Source: Niallia sp. FSL W8-0635
GTDB taxonomy: Bacteria > Bacillota > Bacilli > Bacillales > Cytobacillaceae
NCBI RefSeq assembly: GCF_038007965.1
Contig: NZ_JBBOYD010000001.1
Coordinates: forward strand, 3,140,501-3,204,500
Length of the DNA: 64,000 nucleotides
Reading direction: 5' to 3'
This document shows, piece by piece, positions 38,001-47,722 of the stretch. The notes below the pieces were generated by a model. That model saw only the letters and a program-made list of their open reading frames with translations. It was not told where the DNA came from and searched no databases. The first letter of the stretch is position 1; every line of letters begins with the position of its first letter. A program made the translations under genes and the position numbers.

Positions 38001-38240
38001 CTCCACTCGTCTTAAAAGGACGAATGGAGTTTTTTCGCGGTACCACCTTTTTTCCAACACAATAAATGTATTGGCTCTTTAAAAGATGATATCGGATACT
38101 GTCCGTCTTTTACTAATAAGCAAACCGTTCGCAAAAGAAGCTCGAGGGCTACATTCCAATGGGTTGAATAGAAATCTCTCAGCAAATGATTTCCTCTCTT
38201 TGATACAACGGACATTGTACTACTCCCTGTCATTGCCTTA
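38001..38240 (-). promoter_or_regulatory. T-box riboswitch leader of valS
   Basis: The conserved T-box AAGGTGGTACCGCG lies on the minus strand at 38036-38049, followed by a terminator (ACTCCATTCGTC with GACGAGTGGAGT plus TTTTTTT, 38030-37993). Upstream are stem I elements (AGTA and GAGAGG-like segments) and a candidate specifier GTA in GAATGTAGCCC (valine). Uncharged tRNA-Val pairing at the T-box favours antitermination and read-through into valS, per the known mechanism. Confidence 0.92.
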
Positions 38241-38261
38241 ATAATTTATTTTATATATGCT

Positions 38262-38291
38262 ATACTACCGAAAATATCTTATTCTCGTCAA
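38262..38291 (-). promoter_or_regulatory. Candidate sigma-A promoter of the valS leader
   Basis: TTGACG (38286-38291) and TAGTAT (38262-38267) on the minus strand, spaced 18 bp, directly upstream of the T-box leader. Confidence 0.6.
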
Positions 38292-38448
38292 TAAGGATTG
38301 CCGATTTTTTTTCATTTTATTCATTTCTATTTTTTTGTTTATCTTTAATATATGTATATCAAATTCAATCGTTACAATATAGCAACTGTTTTCATAAAGT
38401 TTGTTGCTATGCCCCTCAACTATAGGCAACAATAATAGACCCAAGATT

Positions 38449-39549
38449 TTAATCCTGAGTCTCTGCTTGTTCTGCTGCTTGTTCTGCTGCTTCTTGCTGT
38501 GCTTTCTTTTGTCTTTCTATTTCATCCACTCGCATGACGACATATTCCGTATTTTTTAAAAGCCAATACTGTTTAAGTAGTTTTTGCGCATATTTCCGTT
38601 CGTTAATGTCTTTCTTATCTGCTTTCATATATTTCTCACAAATACGAAGAGCAGGGCCTGGATGAGCCAAATAGCTTAAAAACAAAAGCATTTCCTCATA
38701 TTTTAATGGATTATGATTAAAATACGTATAAAGCCACTCTATACAGTCCTCATTTTGCTTTGGTGCTGTCTTTAATGATCTGGAGAGAAACGGAAGTAAA
38801 TCATGACTTGCTGATCCATATCTAGCATTTTCAAAATTTGTAAAGTAGCCATATCCCCTATCATCATAAAGAAAATGCTCTGGCGATATTTTCCCATGAA
38901 TAATGGAGACTCTCGCCTTTTCATCTTCTTTCGTTTCTTCATACCATTCCTTTAATTTCCCCTCTGAATAAATCAAAGCCTGCCGAATGTCATGGTAATA
39001 CAAGCAAAACATTAACTCAAATGGGGACATATATTCTTTGTTTTCACATTGCTCAATAAACCCATCTAGAAATTCTTGTTCTTTCTCCAGATCTAATTGA
39101 GTATTTTCAAAATGCTCCTGTCGATCTTCCTTCTCTATTTTCACTTCTTTAGAAGTTAAGATATGGAGTCTCGCAAGCTCTCGAAACATTTGTTGATGCT
39201 TCTTGAAGTATGTTTCTCTTTCCTCATTTGGCAGCCAAGGCATCAAGTAATACAATTGGTTGTCGTAAAGAATCGCATATCTGCCATCTACAGCTGGATA
39301 TATAGGCACTATTCGGTTATACCCTTTTTGATAAAGCATTCGTATATGGCGAGTGAAATCAGCACCATTATGAGGATCAATTCGTTTTAACGCAAAGGTA
39401 CCTTTATTGCTATATATTTTAGCAACTTTACCAAACTCCTCAACAAAATTGGGCTCTACTGCATATGCTTTTAAAATTGGTGTATACTTCTTCAAAATAT
39501 TTTTTTCATTCATATCCGCCCACACTTTCTTATAAAGTGAAACTTCCAT
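38449..39549 (-). CDS. ysxE: YsxE-like spore coat protein, CotS/kinase-like fold
   Basis: 366 residues with the aminoglycoside-phosphotransferase-like fold shared by CotS, CotI and YsxE. FALKRIDPHNGAD supplies the ATP-site lysine region and SIIHGKISPEHFLYDDRG is the HxDxxxxN-like catalytic loop, here altered (HGKISPEH), suggesting weak or no kinase activity. The Ala/Gln/Glu C-terminus is low complexity. Linked to spoVID as in B. subtilis, where it is a mother-cell coat gene. Start ATG 39549 has AAGGAG very close, so a later Met (M13) is possible. Confidence 0.85.
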   Translation of the reverse strand: MEVSLYKKVWADMNEKNILKKYTPILKAYAVEPNFVEEFGKVAKIYSNKGTFALKRIDPHNGADFTRHIRMLYQKGYNRIVPIYPAVDGRYAILYDNQLYYLMPWLPNEERETYFKKHQQMFRELARLHILTSKEVKIEKEDRQEHFENTQLDLEKEQEFLDGFIEQCENKEYMSPFELMFCLYYHDIRQALIYSEGKLKEWYEETKEDEKARVSIIHGKISPEHFLYDDRGYGYFTNFENARYGSASHDLLPFLSRSLKTAPKQNEDCIEWLYTYFNHNPLKYEEMLLFLSYLAHPGPALRICEKYMKADKKDINERKYAQKLLKQYWLLKNTEYVVMRVDEIERQKKAQQEAAEQAAEQAETQD

Positions 39550-39704
39550 CTTCTCCTTTTTTCTACAGATGGTTAGTTGAATAAATCGGGCATTTTATCA
39601 ACAGCTTCCAAATAGAGCTGCTGTCAAGATATTATAATACCTTTCAACTCTATGACACTTTAATCGATTTTCCCCCTCCAAAAACAGTGGAAATAAGTCA
39701 AAAA

Positions 39705-39733
39705 ACAGTCAAGCAGGCCCCCCTGCTTGCTGT
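39705..39733 (-). terminator. Terminator downstream of spoVID
   Basis: On the minus strand ACAGCAAGCAGG pairs with CCTGCTTGACTGT (one bulged base) around GGGG, then TTTTTTG. Confidence 0.9.
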
Positions 39734-39744
39734 ATTAGTTGCAC

Positions 39745-40893
39745 TTAATTCTCGATAAAGTTTCCTGGAATATATAGAACTTGCCCCTCATAGACATCTT
39801 GATTCGCTTCCATTCTGTTTTCTTTCAATAATGTATGGATATTGACATTATATCTATTACTTAATTTTTCTAATGTATCACCTTGCTGTACAATACAAAC
39901 CTTTACTTTCGTATGCTTCTCTTCTTCTTTTCTTGCAAAAAATTCTGTAAAGGTTAAGGACTTTGTTTTACTAAATAGACCTTTTTTCTTCTTAGGCTCC
40001 TCATTAGGAGATGATGATGATTCTTCCAGTTCCTCTTCTTCAAGGACAACTTCCTCCTCTTTCGATTCAGAAGAAGATTCCTGTTGTGGCTTTTGAAAAA
40101 CTTCCTCGGCAGAATACACACTTTCCTCACTTCTGAATAAAGAAATCTTCATTTCTGGCTCTGTAGGAGTGACTTCCTCTTCTCTAGAAGCCTCAGAAAA
40201 GTATGGTACATTTTCAGGATCATTTGTACTCCAATCATCCTCTTCATCTGGTGACTTTCTAACCTCTAATTCGAATGGAGAATAGATGTCATCCTCTACT
40301 TCCTGTTCTTCTCTCTGCTCTTCTAATAAAGGATTAACATTTTGGAATGGACTAACGTCTATTTCCACAGGTTCTTCTATTGAATCATTTACATCATCTT
40401 CCACTGGACTGCGCCATGCAAGTTCTAATTCTTCTTCTACTTCCTCTTCTTCTACTTCCTCTTCTTCCTCAGAAGCAAGACCTGAAATAGTTAAATCTGC
40501 GGTTAAATTTAAACAGCTTCTTTCTGGAAAGACATAATCAAAAGTATCAATTTCAATTTCCACATCATCAAGACTTGTTACTCTTGCAAGGGGAATCGTA
40601 ATATCCACAGGGAAATGATGCAAAAATTCACATACCCCTTCTTCTCTTTCCATTACAGAATGAATTAATTTAGGAGCCTTAAAAGCATCCTCTTCTTGCT
40701 CCCCCTCATTGTAGCGCTTGTACTCACCACTTAGCTCTAAAGAGCCTTGAATGATAATATACTGATCGTTCTCTTGGATTGTTATATTGGGATCAAGCGA
40801 AATAGAAAGCAGATCTGCTACTTCCTGTCCTTTTTGAAACCAAACTGACTCTTCCAGCGAAAACCGTAAAATAGACGAATTCTCTTGAGACAA
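39745..40893 (-). CDS. spoVID: SpoVID, spore-coat encasement protein with C-terminal LysM
   Basis: 382 residues from a TTG at 40891-40893, with AGGAGG at 40901-40906 seven bases upstream. The longer ATG frame (40920) would translate through that site. The short form begins SQENSSILRFSLEESVWFQKGQEV, matching the B. subtilis N-terminus. N-terminal beta-rich domain ~1-140, an acidic Glu/Ser-rich middle, and a LysM domain at ~330-380 (VQQGDTLEKLSNRYNVN). SpoVID binds SpoIVA and SafA to drive coat encasement; SafA is encoded at the left edge of this window. Confidence 0.92.
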   Translation of the reverse strand: MSQENSSILRFSLEESVWFQKGQEVADLLSISLDPNITIQENDQYIIIQGSLELSGEYKRYNEGEQEEDAFKAPKLIHSVMEREEGVCEFLHHFPVDITIPLARVTSLDDVEIEIDTFDYVFPERSCLNLTADLTISGLASEEEEEVEEEEVEEELELAWRSPVEDDVNDSIEEPVEIDVSPFQNVNPLLEEQREEQEVEDDIYSPFELEVRKSPDEEDDWSTNDPENVPYFSEASREEEVTPTEPEMKISLFRSEESVYSAEEVFQKPQQESSSESKEEEVVLEEEELEESSSSPNEEPKKKKGLFSKTKSLTFTEFFARKEEEKHTKVKVCIVQQGDTLEKLSNRYNVNIHTLLKENRMEANQDVYEGQVLYIPGNFIEN

Positions 40894-41191
40894 AGCGACT
40901 CCTCCTCTCATTCCTTTCACGTATATATCACTATTGTCTTTAAAAACTTATGATTGTCTGTAACACTTTATGAATATTTCTTTCATTTGTTTGCCTTAAA
41001 GAGGAATGAAATTTAAAAGAACCGAGTCAAAAAAACTCATTTTTCTGAATTCATACACCAAATTGTTAAAACTATTTGCTTTTCCTGCCTTTTTTTTCAC
41101 ATAAGGTCTTATATAATAAAAGAGATTTTGTAAGATAACACAATGAATTAAATTGTAAATGTAGACAATTTTAATCAAAGGAGGTTTTATA
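40894..41191. other. Divergent region between spoVID and the deacetylase gene
   Basis: 298 bp. On the minus strand CATAAGTT (40945-40952) and TTCATAA (40968-40974) are a weak sigma-E-like pair for spoVID. On the plus strand TATAAT near 41114-41119 is a -10 candidate for the deacetylase. A 7-bp hairpin AAATTGT/ACAATTT at about 41153-41174 precedes its AAAGGAGG site. Confidence 0.45.
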
Positions 41192-41941
41192 ATGGCTTTT
41201 TCTGTGCTAATGTATCACGAAATAAGAAAGGGAGAAGATTTTCAAGCATCCGAACAGCATCCAATCGATGTGAAACAGGAATATAATGACTTCTTGCCTT
41301 CCCCTCTTTTCATTACGCTGGAAAAATTCGAACAGCAAATGGAATATCTATTTAACAATGATTTTCACGCTTTAACCTTGGATGAAGTTAAAGCCTATTA
41401 CGAAGGAAATTCCTTACCAGAAAGATCTGTATTACTTACATTCGATGACTGCTTTCAATCCATAAAGGAATTTGCCTATCCAATTCTAAAAAAATATCAA
41501 TTTCATGCGACTGCGTTTGTTGTAACTGGCTGGCTACATGATAGTAAAAGTAAGTTTAAAAAAGAAAAATCTGTCTGTTTAACTGCAAAGGATCTTGAAG
41601 AAATGTCGGATGTTTTTGAATATGCAAATCACACACATTTGATGCATGTTCGAACAAGTGATTCACTAAGCTTATTAATGACAGCGAGTAAAGAAGATTT
41701 TGCTAATGATTTAGATGAATGCAATAAAAATTCGTTAATCAAACATAAAAACGTGTTTGCCTATCCATTTGGTCTATTCCTAGAATCCAATGTTATCACT
41801 TTGAAAGAAAAAGGATTTAAACTCGCCTTCACTTGTGAAAATGGTCACAATGATAAACAAACAGATTCCCTTTTACTAAAGCGTAATGCTATTCCCTATT
41901 TAATGGATTTAGAGACATTCAAAAAAACGGTAACATGCTAG
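41192..41941 (+). CDS. Polysaccharide deacetylase (NodB/PgaB-like)
   Basis: 249 residues. Motif 1 is LTFDDC (metal and catalytic aspartates), motif 2 is NHTHLMH, spaced like the SHTxxLH of PgaB/IcaB poly-GlcNAc deacetylases, and the later motif is AYPFG. No signal peptide is evident, so it is probably cytoplasmic or uses another route. It is an unusual partner for a transporter: only 7 bp separate its stop from the ABC binding-protein gene, so the two are co-transcribed. Substrate unknown. AAAGGAGG precedes the ATG. Confidence 0.87.
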   Translation: MAFSVLMYHEIRKGEDFQASEQHPIDVKQEYNDFLPSPLFITLEKFEQQMEYLFNNDFHALTLDEVKAYYEGNSLPERSVLLTFDDCFQSIKEFAYPILKKYQFHATAFVVTGWLHDSKSKFKKEKSVCLTAKDLEEMSDVFEYANHTHLMHVRTSDSLSLLMTASKEDFANDLDECNKNSLIKHKNVFAYPFGLFLESNVITLKEKGFKLAFTCENGHNDKQTDSLLLKRNAIPYLMDLETFKKTVTC

Positions 41942-41948
41942 GAGAAAA

Positions 41949-42917
41949 ATGATGAAAAAAATTATTACACTTTCAATATTATTATTATTTGTTTTATATA
42001 CTGCTGCCTGTGGAAAGACTACCACCACAAAATCAGATAATATAGACACGAACAATTCTGATAAACCATCAGGAGAAGAACTAGCCATTGGCATATTGCC
42101 AGCAGAATCAGCGATACCAATTATTTTGGCGAAGGAAAATGGATACTTTGATAAAGAAGGAGTAAATGTGTCTATAAAGGCATTTTCAGCTCCAACTGAC
42201 CGAAATGTTGCCATTCAAGCAAATGAATTAGATGGTACTATCGCAGATGTAATGACAGCAGCAGCATTTATGGAGAATGGAATAAAGATGAAGATTACTT
42301 CAGATATAAGTGAAGACTTTAAAATACTTTCTTCTCCTAATTCAGGCATTACAAAAATGAAAGAGTTAAATGGTAAAAATATTTCACTGGTACCAAACTT
42401 TATTTTGGAATATATCATGGATGACTTCGCAGCTAAAGAAGATTTCACATACAATATAGTTGAAATCCCTTCATTTTCTGGTAGAGCAGAGGCACTTATT
42501 GCTGACAAAGTGGATGGAGTTGTCTTTACTGAACCACAGGCTAGCATGCTAGTTAGCCAAGGAGCCAACCTTTTAGGAAGCTCAACAGAAGCAAGCATCA
42601 AAGGAGGAACAATTCTATTTTCAGAAGAAATAATTTCCTCTAAACCAGCAGATATCAAAGCGTTTTATAAAGCTTATAATAAAGCCATTGATTATATGAA
42701 TACTACAAAGGCAGAAGAATACGGCGATATATTAACAAAATATCAGTTCCCTGATGCAATGAGCAAGTATTTAGCTACAAAGGAAAGCTTTCCTTATGCA
42801 AATGTCGTTCCGAAGGATTCCTTTGATTCCATTGTTCAATGGACAAAAGATAAAGGTCAAATCACAAAAATATATTCCTATGAAGAGTTAACAGACTTCA
42901 CTTTTTTACCAAATTAA
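41949..42917 (+). CDS. ABC transporter substrate-binding lipoprotein (NMT1/ThiY-SsuA type)
   Basis: 322 residues. Lipoprotein signal MKKIITLSILLLFVLYTAAC with the lipidated Cys at ~21. Periplasmic-binding fold of the NMT1/THI5-like group: IGILPAESAIPIILAKENGYFDKEGVNVSI then GTIADVMTAAAFMENG and VDGVVFTEPQASML. The group binds sulfonates, thiamine precursors, nitrate and similar small molecules; the ligand cannot be named here. The cognate permease and ATPase are encoded convergently 28 bp away. Confidence 0.88.
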   Translation: MMKKIITLSILLLFVLYTAACGKTTTTKSDNIDTNNSDKPSGEELAIGILPAESAIPIILAKENGYFDKEGVNVSIKAFSAPTDRNVAIQANELDGTIADVMTAAAFMENGIKMKITSDISEDFKILSSPNSGITKMKELNGKNISLVPNFILEYIMDDFAAKEDFTYNIVEIPSFSGRAEALIADKVDGVVFTEPQASMLVSQGANLLGSSTEASIKGGTILFSEEIISSKPADIKAFYKAYNKAIDYMNTTKAEEYGDILTKYQFPDAMSKYLATKESFPYANVVPKDSFDSIVQWTKDKGQITKIYSYEELTDFTFLPN

Positions 42918-42919
42918 AT

Positions 42920-42947
42920 AAGAAGCTGGGACACGTCCCAGCTTCTT
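42920..42947. terminator. Bidirectional terminator between convergent transporter halves
   Basis: 13-bp stem AAGAAGCTGGGAC/GTCCCAGCTTCTT with a 2-base loop. It starts just after the binding-protein stop, and its right end overlaps the permease stop codon. Confidence 0.92.
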
Positions 42948-43698
42948 ATTTATTATTCCAAGGTGTAACTTTCGATTCGATCTTATCTAATAACATAAAT
43001 AACAATAAGCCTATACATCCTAAAGTTACAATTCCTGCAAACATTTCTTCGTAATTCATTTTTGTCCATGCACTAATAATATAGTAGCCAACTCCATATG
43101 TTGTTGCATAATTTTCCGCAAAAAATAAGGTCGCTAAACTAATGCCTATACTGATTCTTATTCCAGTAAATAACGATGGAAGCACTGCTGGGAAAATTAA
43201 ATAGATTAATTGCTGATAAATTGGGGCTCGGAATCCTTGCATTACTTTGTAGTAGCCTGACGGTATTTGCAGAACCCCATCTCTGACCGATAAAATAATT
43301 TGGAAAACAATAATCCAAATGATCAGCATGATTTTCGATTGATTTCCAAGTCCATACAAAATCATAAATACCGGGAGAAATGCTACTTTGGGAATAGGAT
43401 ATATATAATATAAAAAAGGAGATAATAAGGTATTGATTCTCTTATTCTTCCCTAAAACAATTCCCAAAGGTATTCCTATTAACAGAGAAATAAAAAGGGC
43501 AATCATAATTCTCCATAAACTAGCCCCTGCATGCAAAAGCAATATATATTTTTCATTCCACATATACGCAGTAGTTAAGTAGGGAGATGGAATGATATGA
43601 GACTGTAGGAGGAAATAGACAATATACCAAAAGAGACTGACACTTATAAAACCAACAATCAGTTGATTACCAATGATTTTCCGGATAAATCGCTTCAT
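42946..43698 (-). CDS. ABC transporter permease (SsuC/TauC-like)
   Basis: 250 residues from the ATG at 43696-43698, which overlaps the ATPase stop in an ATGA junction; the longer frame to 43737 is less likely. Six or so transmembrane segments. The EAA-loop-like stretch is KVMQGFRAPIYQQLIYLIFPAVLPSLFTGIRI. BPD_transp_1 family, paired with the ATPase upstream. Import role inferred. Confidence 0.9.
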   Translation of the reverse strand: MKRFIRKIIGNQLIVGFISVSLFWYIVYFLLQSHIIPSPYLTTAYMWNEKYILLLHAGASLWRIMIALFISLLIGIPLGIVLGKNKRINTLLSPFLYYIYPIPKVAFLPVFMILYGLGNQSKIMLIIWIIVFQIILSVRDGVLQIPSGYYKVMQGFRAPIYQQLIYLIFPAVLPSLFTGIRISIGISLATLFFAENYATTYGVGYYIISAWTKMNYEEMFAGIVTLGCIGLLLFMLLDKIESKVTPWNNK

Positions 43699-44438
43699 GC
43701 TTGTACCGCCGCTAATCTTTTCCGAATTTCGATGCATGCTTGATAAAAGGACAAATTGTCTTTCGCTCTGTCAACTCCAAATAACGGATTGGCTAATGTC
43801 TCTATTTCACCATTTTCTTGCAATAATAAAATATATTGCCCAAGAAATACTGCCTCTTCTATATTATGTGTAACAAAAAGTAAGGTCGTTTTTCTTTGTT
43901 GAATCTGCGCCAATATCAGTTGTTGAATTTGTTCTTTTGTCATTTCATCTAGTGTGGAAGTTGGTTCATCCATTAATAATAGATCCGGTTCATTAATAAG
44001 TGTTCTAGCTAATGCAACCCTTTGCTTTTGTCCTCCACTTAACTCTTCTGGATATTTATGCTCCATCCCATTTAATCCGACTTCTTTTATTAACGCGGTT
44101 ACTCTTTCCTTTATTTCCTGATTAGTACATCTTTTATCTAATTTTAACGGCATGGAAATAGCATCGAAAACCCGTAACCAAGGAAAAAGACTTAAGTCTT
44201 GAAACATAAATCCAATATCCTTTCTCGGATTTTGGATTCGTTTCCCTTTCATTTGAGCCTCTCCTTCGGTTGTTTTCAATAAACCAGCCAAAATATGAAG
44301 AAGTGTACTTTTCCCTACTCCTGACTTGCCAATTAATGCATATGAATGACTCTTTTCTAAAGTAAGATTAATCTTATTTAAGATTTGTTTGTTATCATAC
44401 CTAAAACTAACTTGCTTCATTTCTATAAATGAATCCAT
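43695..44438 (-). CDS. ABC transporter ATP-binding protein (SsuB/TauB-like)
   Basis: 247 residues. Walker A GKSGVGKST (~37-45), Q-loop MFQDLSLFPW, signature LSGGQKQRVAL, Walker B LLLMDEPTSTLD, H-loop LFVTHNIEEA. Powers the permease at 42946-43698; the binding protein is on the opposite strand. The domain pattern suits nitrate, sulfonate, taurine or HMP importers. Confidence 0.93.
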   Translation of the reverse strand: MDSFIEMKQVSFRYDNKQILNKINLTLEKSHSYALIGKSGVGKSTLLHILAGLLKTTEGEAQMKGKRIQNPRKDIGFMFQDLSLFPWLRVFDAISMPLKLDKRCTNQEIKERVTALIKEVGLNGMEHKYPEELSGGQKQRVALARTLINEPDLLLMDEPTSTLDEMTKEQIQQLILAQIQQRKTTLLFVTHNIEEAVFLGQYILLLQENGEIETLANPLFGVDRAKDNLSFYQACIEIRKRLAAVQA

Positions 44439-44593
44439 AGAGCATCCCTTCTTGTCTTCTTGCTAGTTGCATCATACCATATTAAATCTCTTCATAAAGT
44501 GGCAAAAAATCGACAGTTCTATGTAAATCGAATAGAGAAAATAAAGCTTGTAAATTTCACAGTACCTACTTTTCGTAAATACAAAATAAAAAA

Positions 44594-44622
44594 CCGACAA
44601 CCCTTTTCAGATGGGTTGCCGG
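44594..44622 (-). terminator. Terminator of the hem operon
   Basis: On the minus strand CCGGCAACCC pairs with GGGTTGTCGG (one G-U pair), then TTTTTTATTTT. Confidence 0.93.
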
Positions 44623-44663
44623 AAAACGTTACATTAATCTAAATTTACAATTATAGAAAATAC

Positions 44664-45953
44664 TTACGCTTTCAATGTAGAAAATGCATGTTCTGCTGCA
44701 TGAATGGTATGCTCAATATCATCATCTGTTAATGCAGTGGATAAGAACATCCCTTCAAATTGAGAAGGTGGTAAAAAGACTCCTTGTTCTAACATGCTGT
44801 TATAAAAGCTAGCAAAGTAATCTAGATTTGACGTTTTTGCACTTTCATAATCTTTAACATCTTCGTTGGTAAAAAAGAAACCAATCATGGATCCAGCTCG
44901 ATTTACAGTGAATGGAATTTCATATTTCATAGCCGCTTCTTTCAAGCCTTCTTCTAATCGATCCGCTTTTCGAATAAATTCTTGATACGTATCTTTTGTT
45001 AATTGAGATAATGTCTCAAATCCTGCTGTCATTGCAAGTGGGTTACCGGATAATGTACCTGCTTGATAAATAGGACCGCTTGGCGCAATTTGATTCATAA
45101 TTTCTGCTTTTCCGCCATATGCACCAACTGGTAAGCCTCCTCCAATTACTTTACCTAAACAAGTAATATCTGGGGTAATGCCAAAATAACCTTGTGCACA
45201 ACCGTAGTCTACTCGGAATCCTGTCATTACTTCATCAAAAATAAGTAAAGCACCGTATTCTGAAGTAACATCACGCAAGCCTTGTAAAAATCCTGGTTTC
45301 GGTGGAACAACACCCATATTTCCTGCAACTGGCTCTGCAATAATAGCTGCAATATCTTCTCCATATGTAGAAAATGCATATTTAACACTTTCTAAATCAT
45401 TATATGCAACGGTAATCGTATTCGCAGCTATACTTTCTGGAACTCCAGGGCTATCTGGTAAACCAAGTGTCGCTACACCTGAACCAGCTTTAATAAGCAA
45501 GGAATCCCCATGTCCATGGTAGCATCCTTCAAATTTAAGAATTTTATTTCTGCCTGTATATCCTCGTGCTAAACGAATCGCGCTCATAGTAGCCTCTGTA
45601 CCAGACGACACCATGCGAACGATTTCGATACTAGGAACACGTTCCTTCACAAGAGCAGCAAGCTTGTTTTCAATTAACGTTGGTGCTCCAAAGCTAGTTC
45701 CTTTTTCAGCAACCTTCTTTATTCCCTCCACTACTTGATCATTAGCATGTCCTAAAATAAGAGGGCCCCATGATAATACATAATCAATGTATTCATTGCC
45801 GTCGATATCATAAATTTTAGAGCCTTTTCCAGATTCCATAAATACAGGATTTCTTTTAACCGATTTAAAAGCACGAACGGGGCTATTTACGCCACCAGGC
45901 ATTAATTCTACAGCTTCTTTATATGCAGCTTCCGATTTTTGATAAGAACGCAT
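44664..45953 (-). CDS. hemL: Glutamate-1-semialdehyde 2,1-aminomutase
   Basis: 429 residues from the ATG at 45951-45953, behind GGGAGGAAG; the in-frame Met at 45977 lies inside hemB and precedes that site. PLP-dependent class III fold; [15 protein letters not shown] at the N-terminus, [10 protein letters not shown] and the Schiff-base lysine in [13 protein letters not shown]. Converts glutamate-1-semialdehyde to 5-aminolevulinate in the C5 pathway. Last gene of hemAXCDBL. Confidence 0.97.
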   Translation of the reverse strand: MRSYQKSEAAYKEAVELMPGGVNSPVRAFKSVKRNPVFMESGKGSKIYDIDGNEYIDYVLSWGPLILGHANDQVVEGIKKVAEKGTSFGAPTLIENKLAALVKERVPSIEIVRMVSSGTEATMSAIRLARGYTGRNKILKFEGCYHGHGDSLLIKAGSGVATLGLPDSPGVPESIAANTITVAYNDLESVKYAFSTYGEDIAAIIAEPVAGNMGVVPPKPGFLQGLRDVTSEYGALLIFDEVMTGFRVDYGCAQGYFGITPDITCLGKVIGGGLPVGAYGGKAEIMNQIAPSGPIYQAGTLSGNPLAMTAGFETLSQLTKDTYQEFIRKADRLEEGLKEAAMKYEIPFTVNRAGSMIGFFFTNEDVKDYESAKTSNLDYFASFYNSMLEQGVFLPPSQFEGMFLSTALTDDDIEHTIHAAEHAFSTLKA

Positions 45954-45966
45954 ATGACTTCCTCCC

Positions 45967-46941
45967 TTATTGTCCATTTAACATACGTGCTACATCTTTA
46001 GCAAAATAGGTAATTATTAAATCTGCTCCAGCACGTTTCATGCTAATCATTGTTTCCATAATTATTCTCTCTTCATCAATCCAGCCATTTTGCGCTGCCG
46101 CTTTCACCATGCTGTATTCACCACTAACATTATAGGTAACAATCGGCAAATTCCATTTATTTTTCATATCTCGAACGATATCAAGATATGGCAGACCAGG
46201 CTTTACAATAAGAAAATCTGCACCTTCTGCTACGTCACTTTCCGCTTCTCTAAATGCTTCAAGACGATTTGCTGGATCCATTTGATAGGCTTTACGATCT
46301 CCAAATTGTGGAGTACTATCAGCAGCTTCTCGGAATGGGCCATAAAAAGCAGATGCATATTTCACACCATAACTCATTATCGGAATATCAATGAAGCCAG
46401 CCTCATCCAATCCTTTTCTGATTGCAGCAACAAACCCATCCATCATATTAGAAGGTGCAATAATATCTGCACCTGCAGCCGCTTGGCTAATAGCTGCTTT
46501 CACAAGCAACTCTAAGGACTCATCATTTAATACTCGTCCAGCTTCAATTACGCCACAATGACCATGGCTAGTATACTCACATAAACATGTATCTGCTATA
46601 ACAATCATTTCAGGATAGTTTGCTTTTATATACTTAATTCCTTCTTGAACAATTCCATGATCATGGAATGCTTGTGTTCCACATTCATCTTTTGCCTTTG
46701 GAATTCCGAATAATAATACCGATTTAATTCCTAACGCTTGAACTTCATCCATTTCTTCTTTCAAACGGTCAATCGAAAATTGATAAATTCCAGGCATAGA
46801 GGAAATCTCACTCTTTACATTATCTTCTTCCGTAATAAACAACGGATAGATTAAATCATCGACATGTACATATGTTTCCCGTACTAATGCTCTCATATTT
46901 GCTGATTGTCTTAATCTGCGGTGACGTTTAAATTCAACCAT
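45967..46941 (-). CDS. hemB: 5-aminolevulinate dehydratase (porphobilinogen synthase)
   Basis: 324 residues from the ATG at 46939-46941, preceded by GGGGGTAAG and overlapping the end of hemD by 8 bp; the protein then begins [11 protein letters not shown] like other HemB. Metal-site cysteines in [15 protein letters not shown]; catalytic lysines in [19 protein letters not shown] and VKPGLPYLD. Condenses two 5-aminolevulinate molecules to porphobilinogen. Confidence 0.97.
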   Translation of the reverse strand: MVEFKRHRRLRQSANMRALVRETYVHVDDLIYPLFITEEDNVKSEISSMPGIYQFSIDRLKEEMDEVQALGIKSVLLFGIPKAKDECGTQAFHDHGIVQEGIKYIKANYPEMIVIADTCLCEYTSHGHCGVIEAGRVLNDESLELLVKAAISQAAAGADIIAPSNMMDGFVAAIRKGLDEAGFIDIPIMSYGVKYASAFYGPFREAADSTPQFGDRKAYQMDPANRLEAFREAESDVAEGADFLIVKPGLPYLDIVRDMKNKWNLPIVTYNVSGEYSMVKAAAQNGWIDEERIIMETMISMKRAGADLIITYFAKDVARMLNGQ

Positions 46942-47722
46942 GTTTCTTACCCCCATGTTCATTTGTTAAGTACTGCACTAAATGATTTAGAATACTTTCT
47001 GTCGTATATGGCTTTGCTGTAAGCGTTACATGTAATCCATAGTTTTCCAATGTTTCAGTCGTTATCGGTCCTATACTAAAGACCATACAATCTCCAAGTT
47101 TATCTACTAAATGATATTTATTAATAATTTGCATAAAATGGTGTGCCGTGGAAGAACTAGTAAAAAGCAATACATCTAAATCATTTTTATTTAATTCCTC
47201 CACAAGCAGTTCTTCGCTTTCATTCGGAAAATACGTTTCATATAATACAGCTTCCTTCACTTGAAAGCCCGCTTCTTTCAATTCCTCAGCTAAGTATTCT
47301 CTTGACCTATTTCCTTTTACAAGCAGTATTTGCTGACCTTTTTCAAGATTAGAAACAAACTCTTCGACAAACTGTTCGGCAACATATTCTGAGGGAATAA
47401 AATCAGCCTGATATCCATAATAAGAAACAGTAGTCTTCGTTTTTTCACCAATTACTGCGATTTTCGCAGTAAGAACAATATCTAATCTTTTTAATTCTTC
47501 AAAAAAAGCCGCAACTCCATTGTAACTAGTAAAGACAAGCCAATCAAAAGCTTGTTGCTTTAATGATTCAATCACTTCATCAAGAAGTTGTTTTTCTCGG
47601 AACGCAATTAGCGGTACTTCAATAGGAATTCCACCTAAGTCAGAAATTTTCTTGGATAGCACACTCGCTTGTTTTTTTGAGCGGGGAACGAGAATTTTTT
47701 TCCCAAGCAGCAGATTAGCCAT
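46934..47722 (-). CDS. hemD: Uroporphyrinogen-III synthase
   Basis: 262 residues. Two-domain HemD fold with [15 protein letters not shown] and [14 protein letters not shown], the two related half-motifs. Sequence is poorly conserved across the family; operon position between hemC and hemB supports it. Overlaps hemC upstream by 8 bp and hemB downstream by 8 bp, so translation is tightly coupled. Confidence 0.94.
   Translation of the reverse strand: MANLLLGKKILVPRSKKQASVLSKKISDLGGIPIEVPLIAFREKQLLDEVIESLKQQAFDWLVFTSYNGVAAFFEELKRLDIVLTAKIAVIGEKTKTTVSYYGYQADFIPSEYVAEQFVEEFVSNLEKGQQILLVKGNRSREYLAEELKEAGFQVKEAVLYETYFPNESEELLVEELNKNDLDVLLFTSSSTAHHFMQIINKYHLVDKLGDCMVFSIGPITTETLENYGLHVTLTAKPYTTESILNHLVQYLTNEHGGKKHG

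Noticed and set aside
38012..38233. 73-codon minus-strand ORF upstream of valS
   Set aside because: It coincides with the T-box leader RNA, which explains the sequence conservation.
46090..46515. 141-codon plus-strand ORF opposite hemB
   Set aside because: Antisense shadow of hemB, whose active-site motifs are intact.
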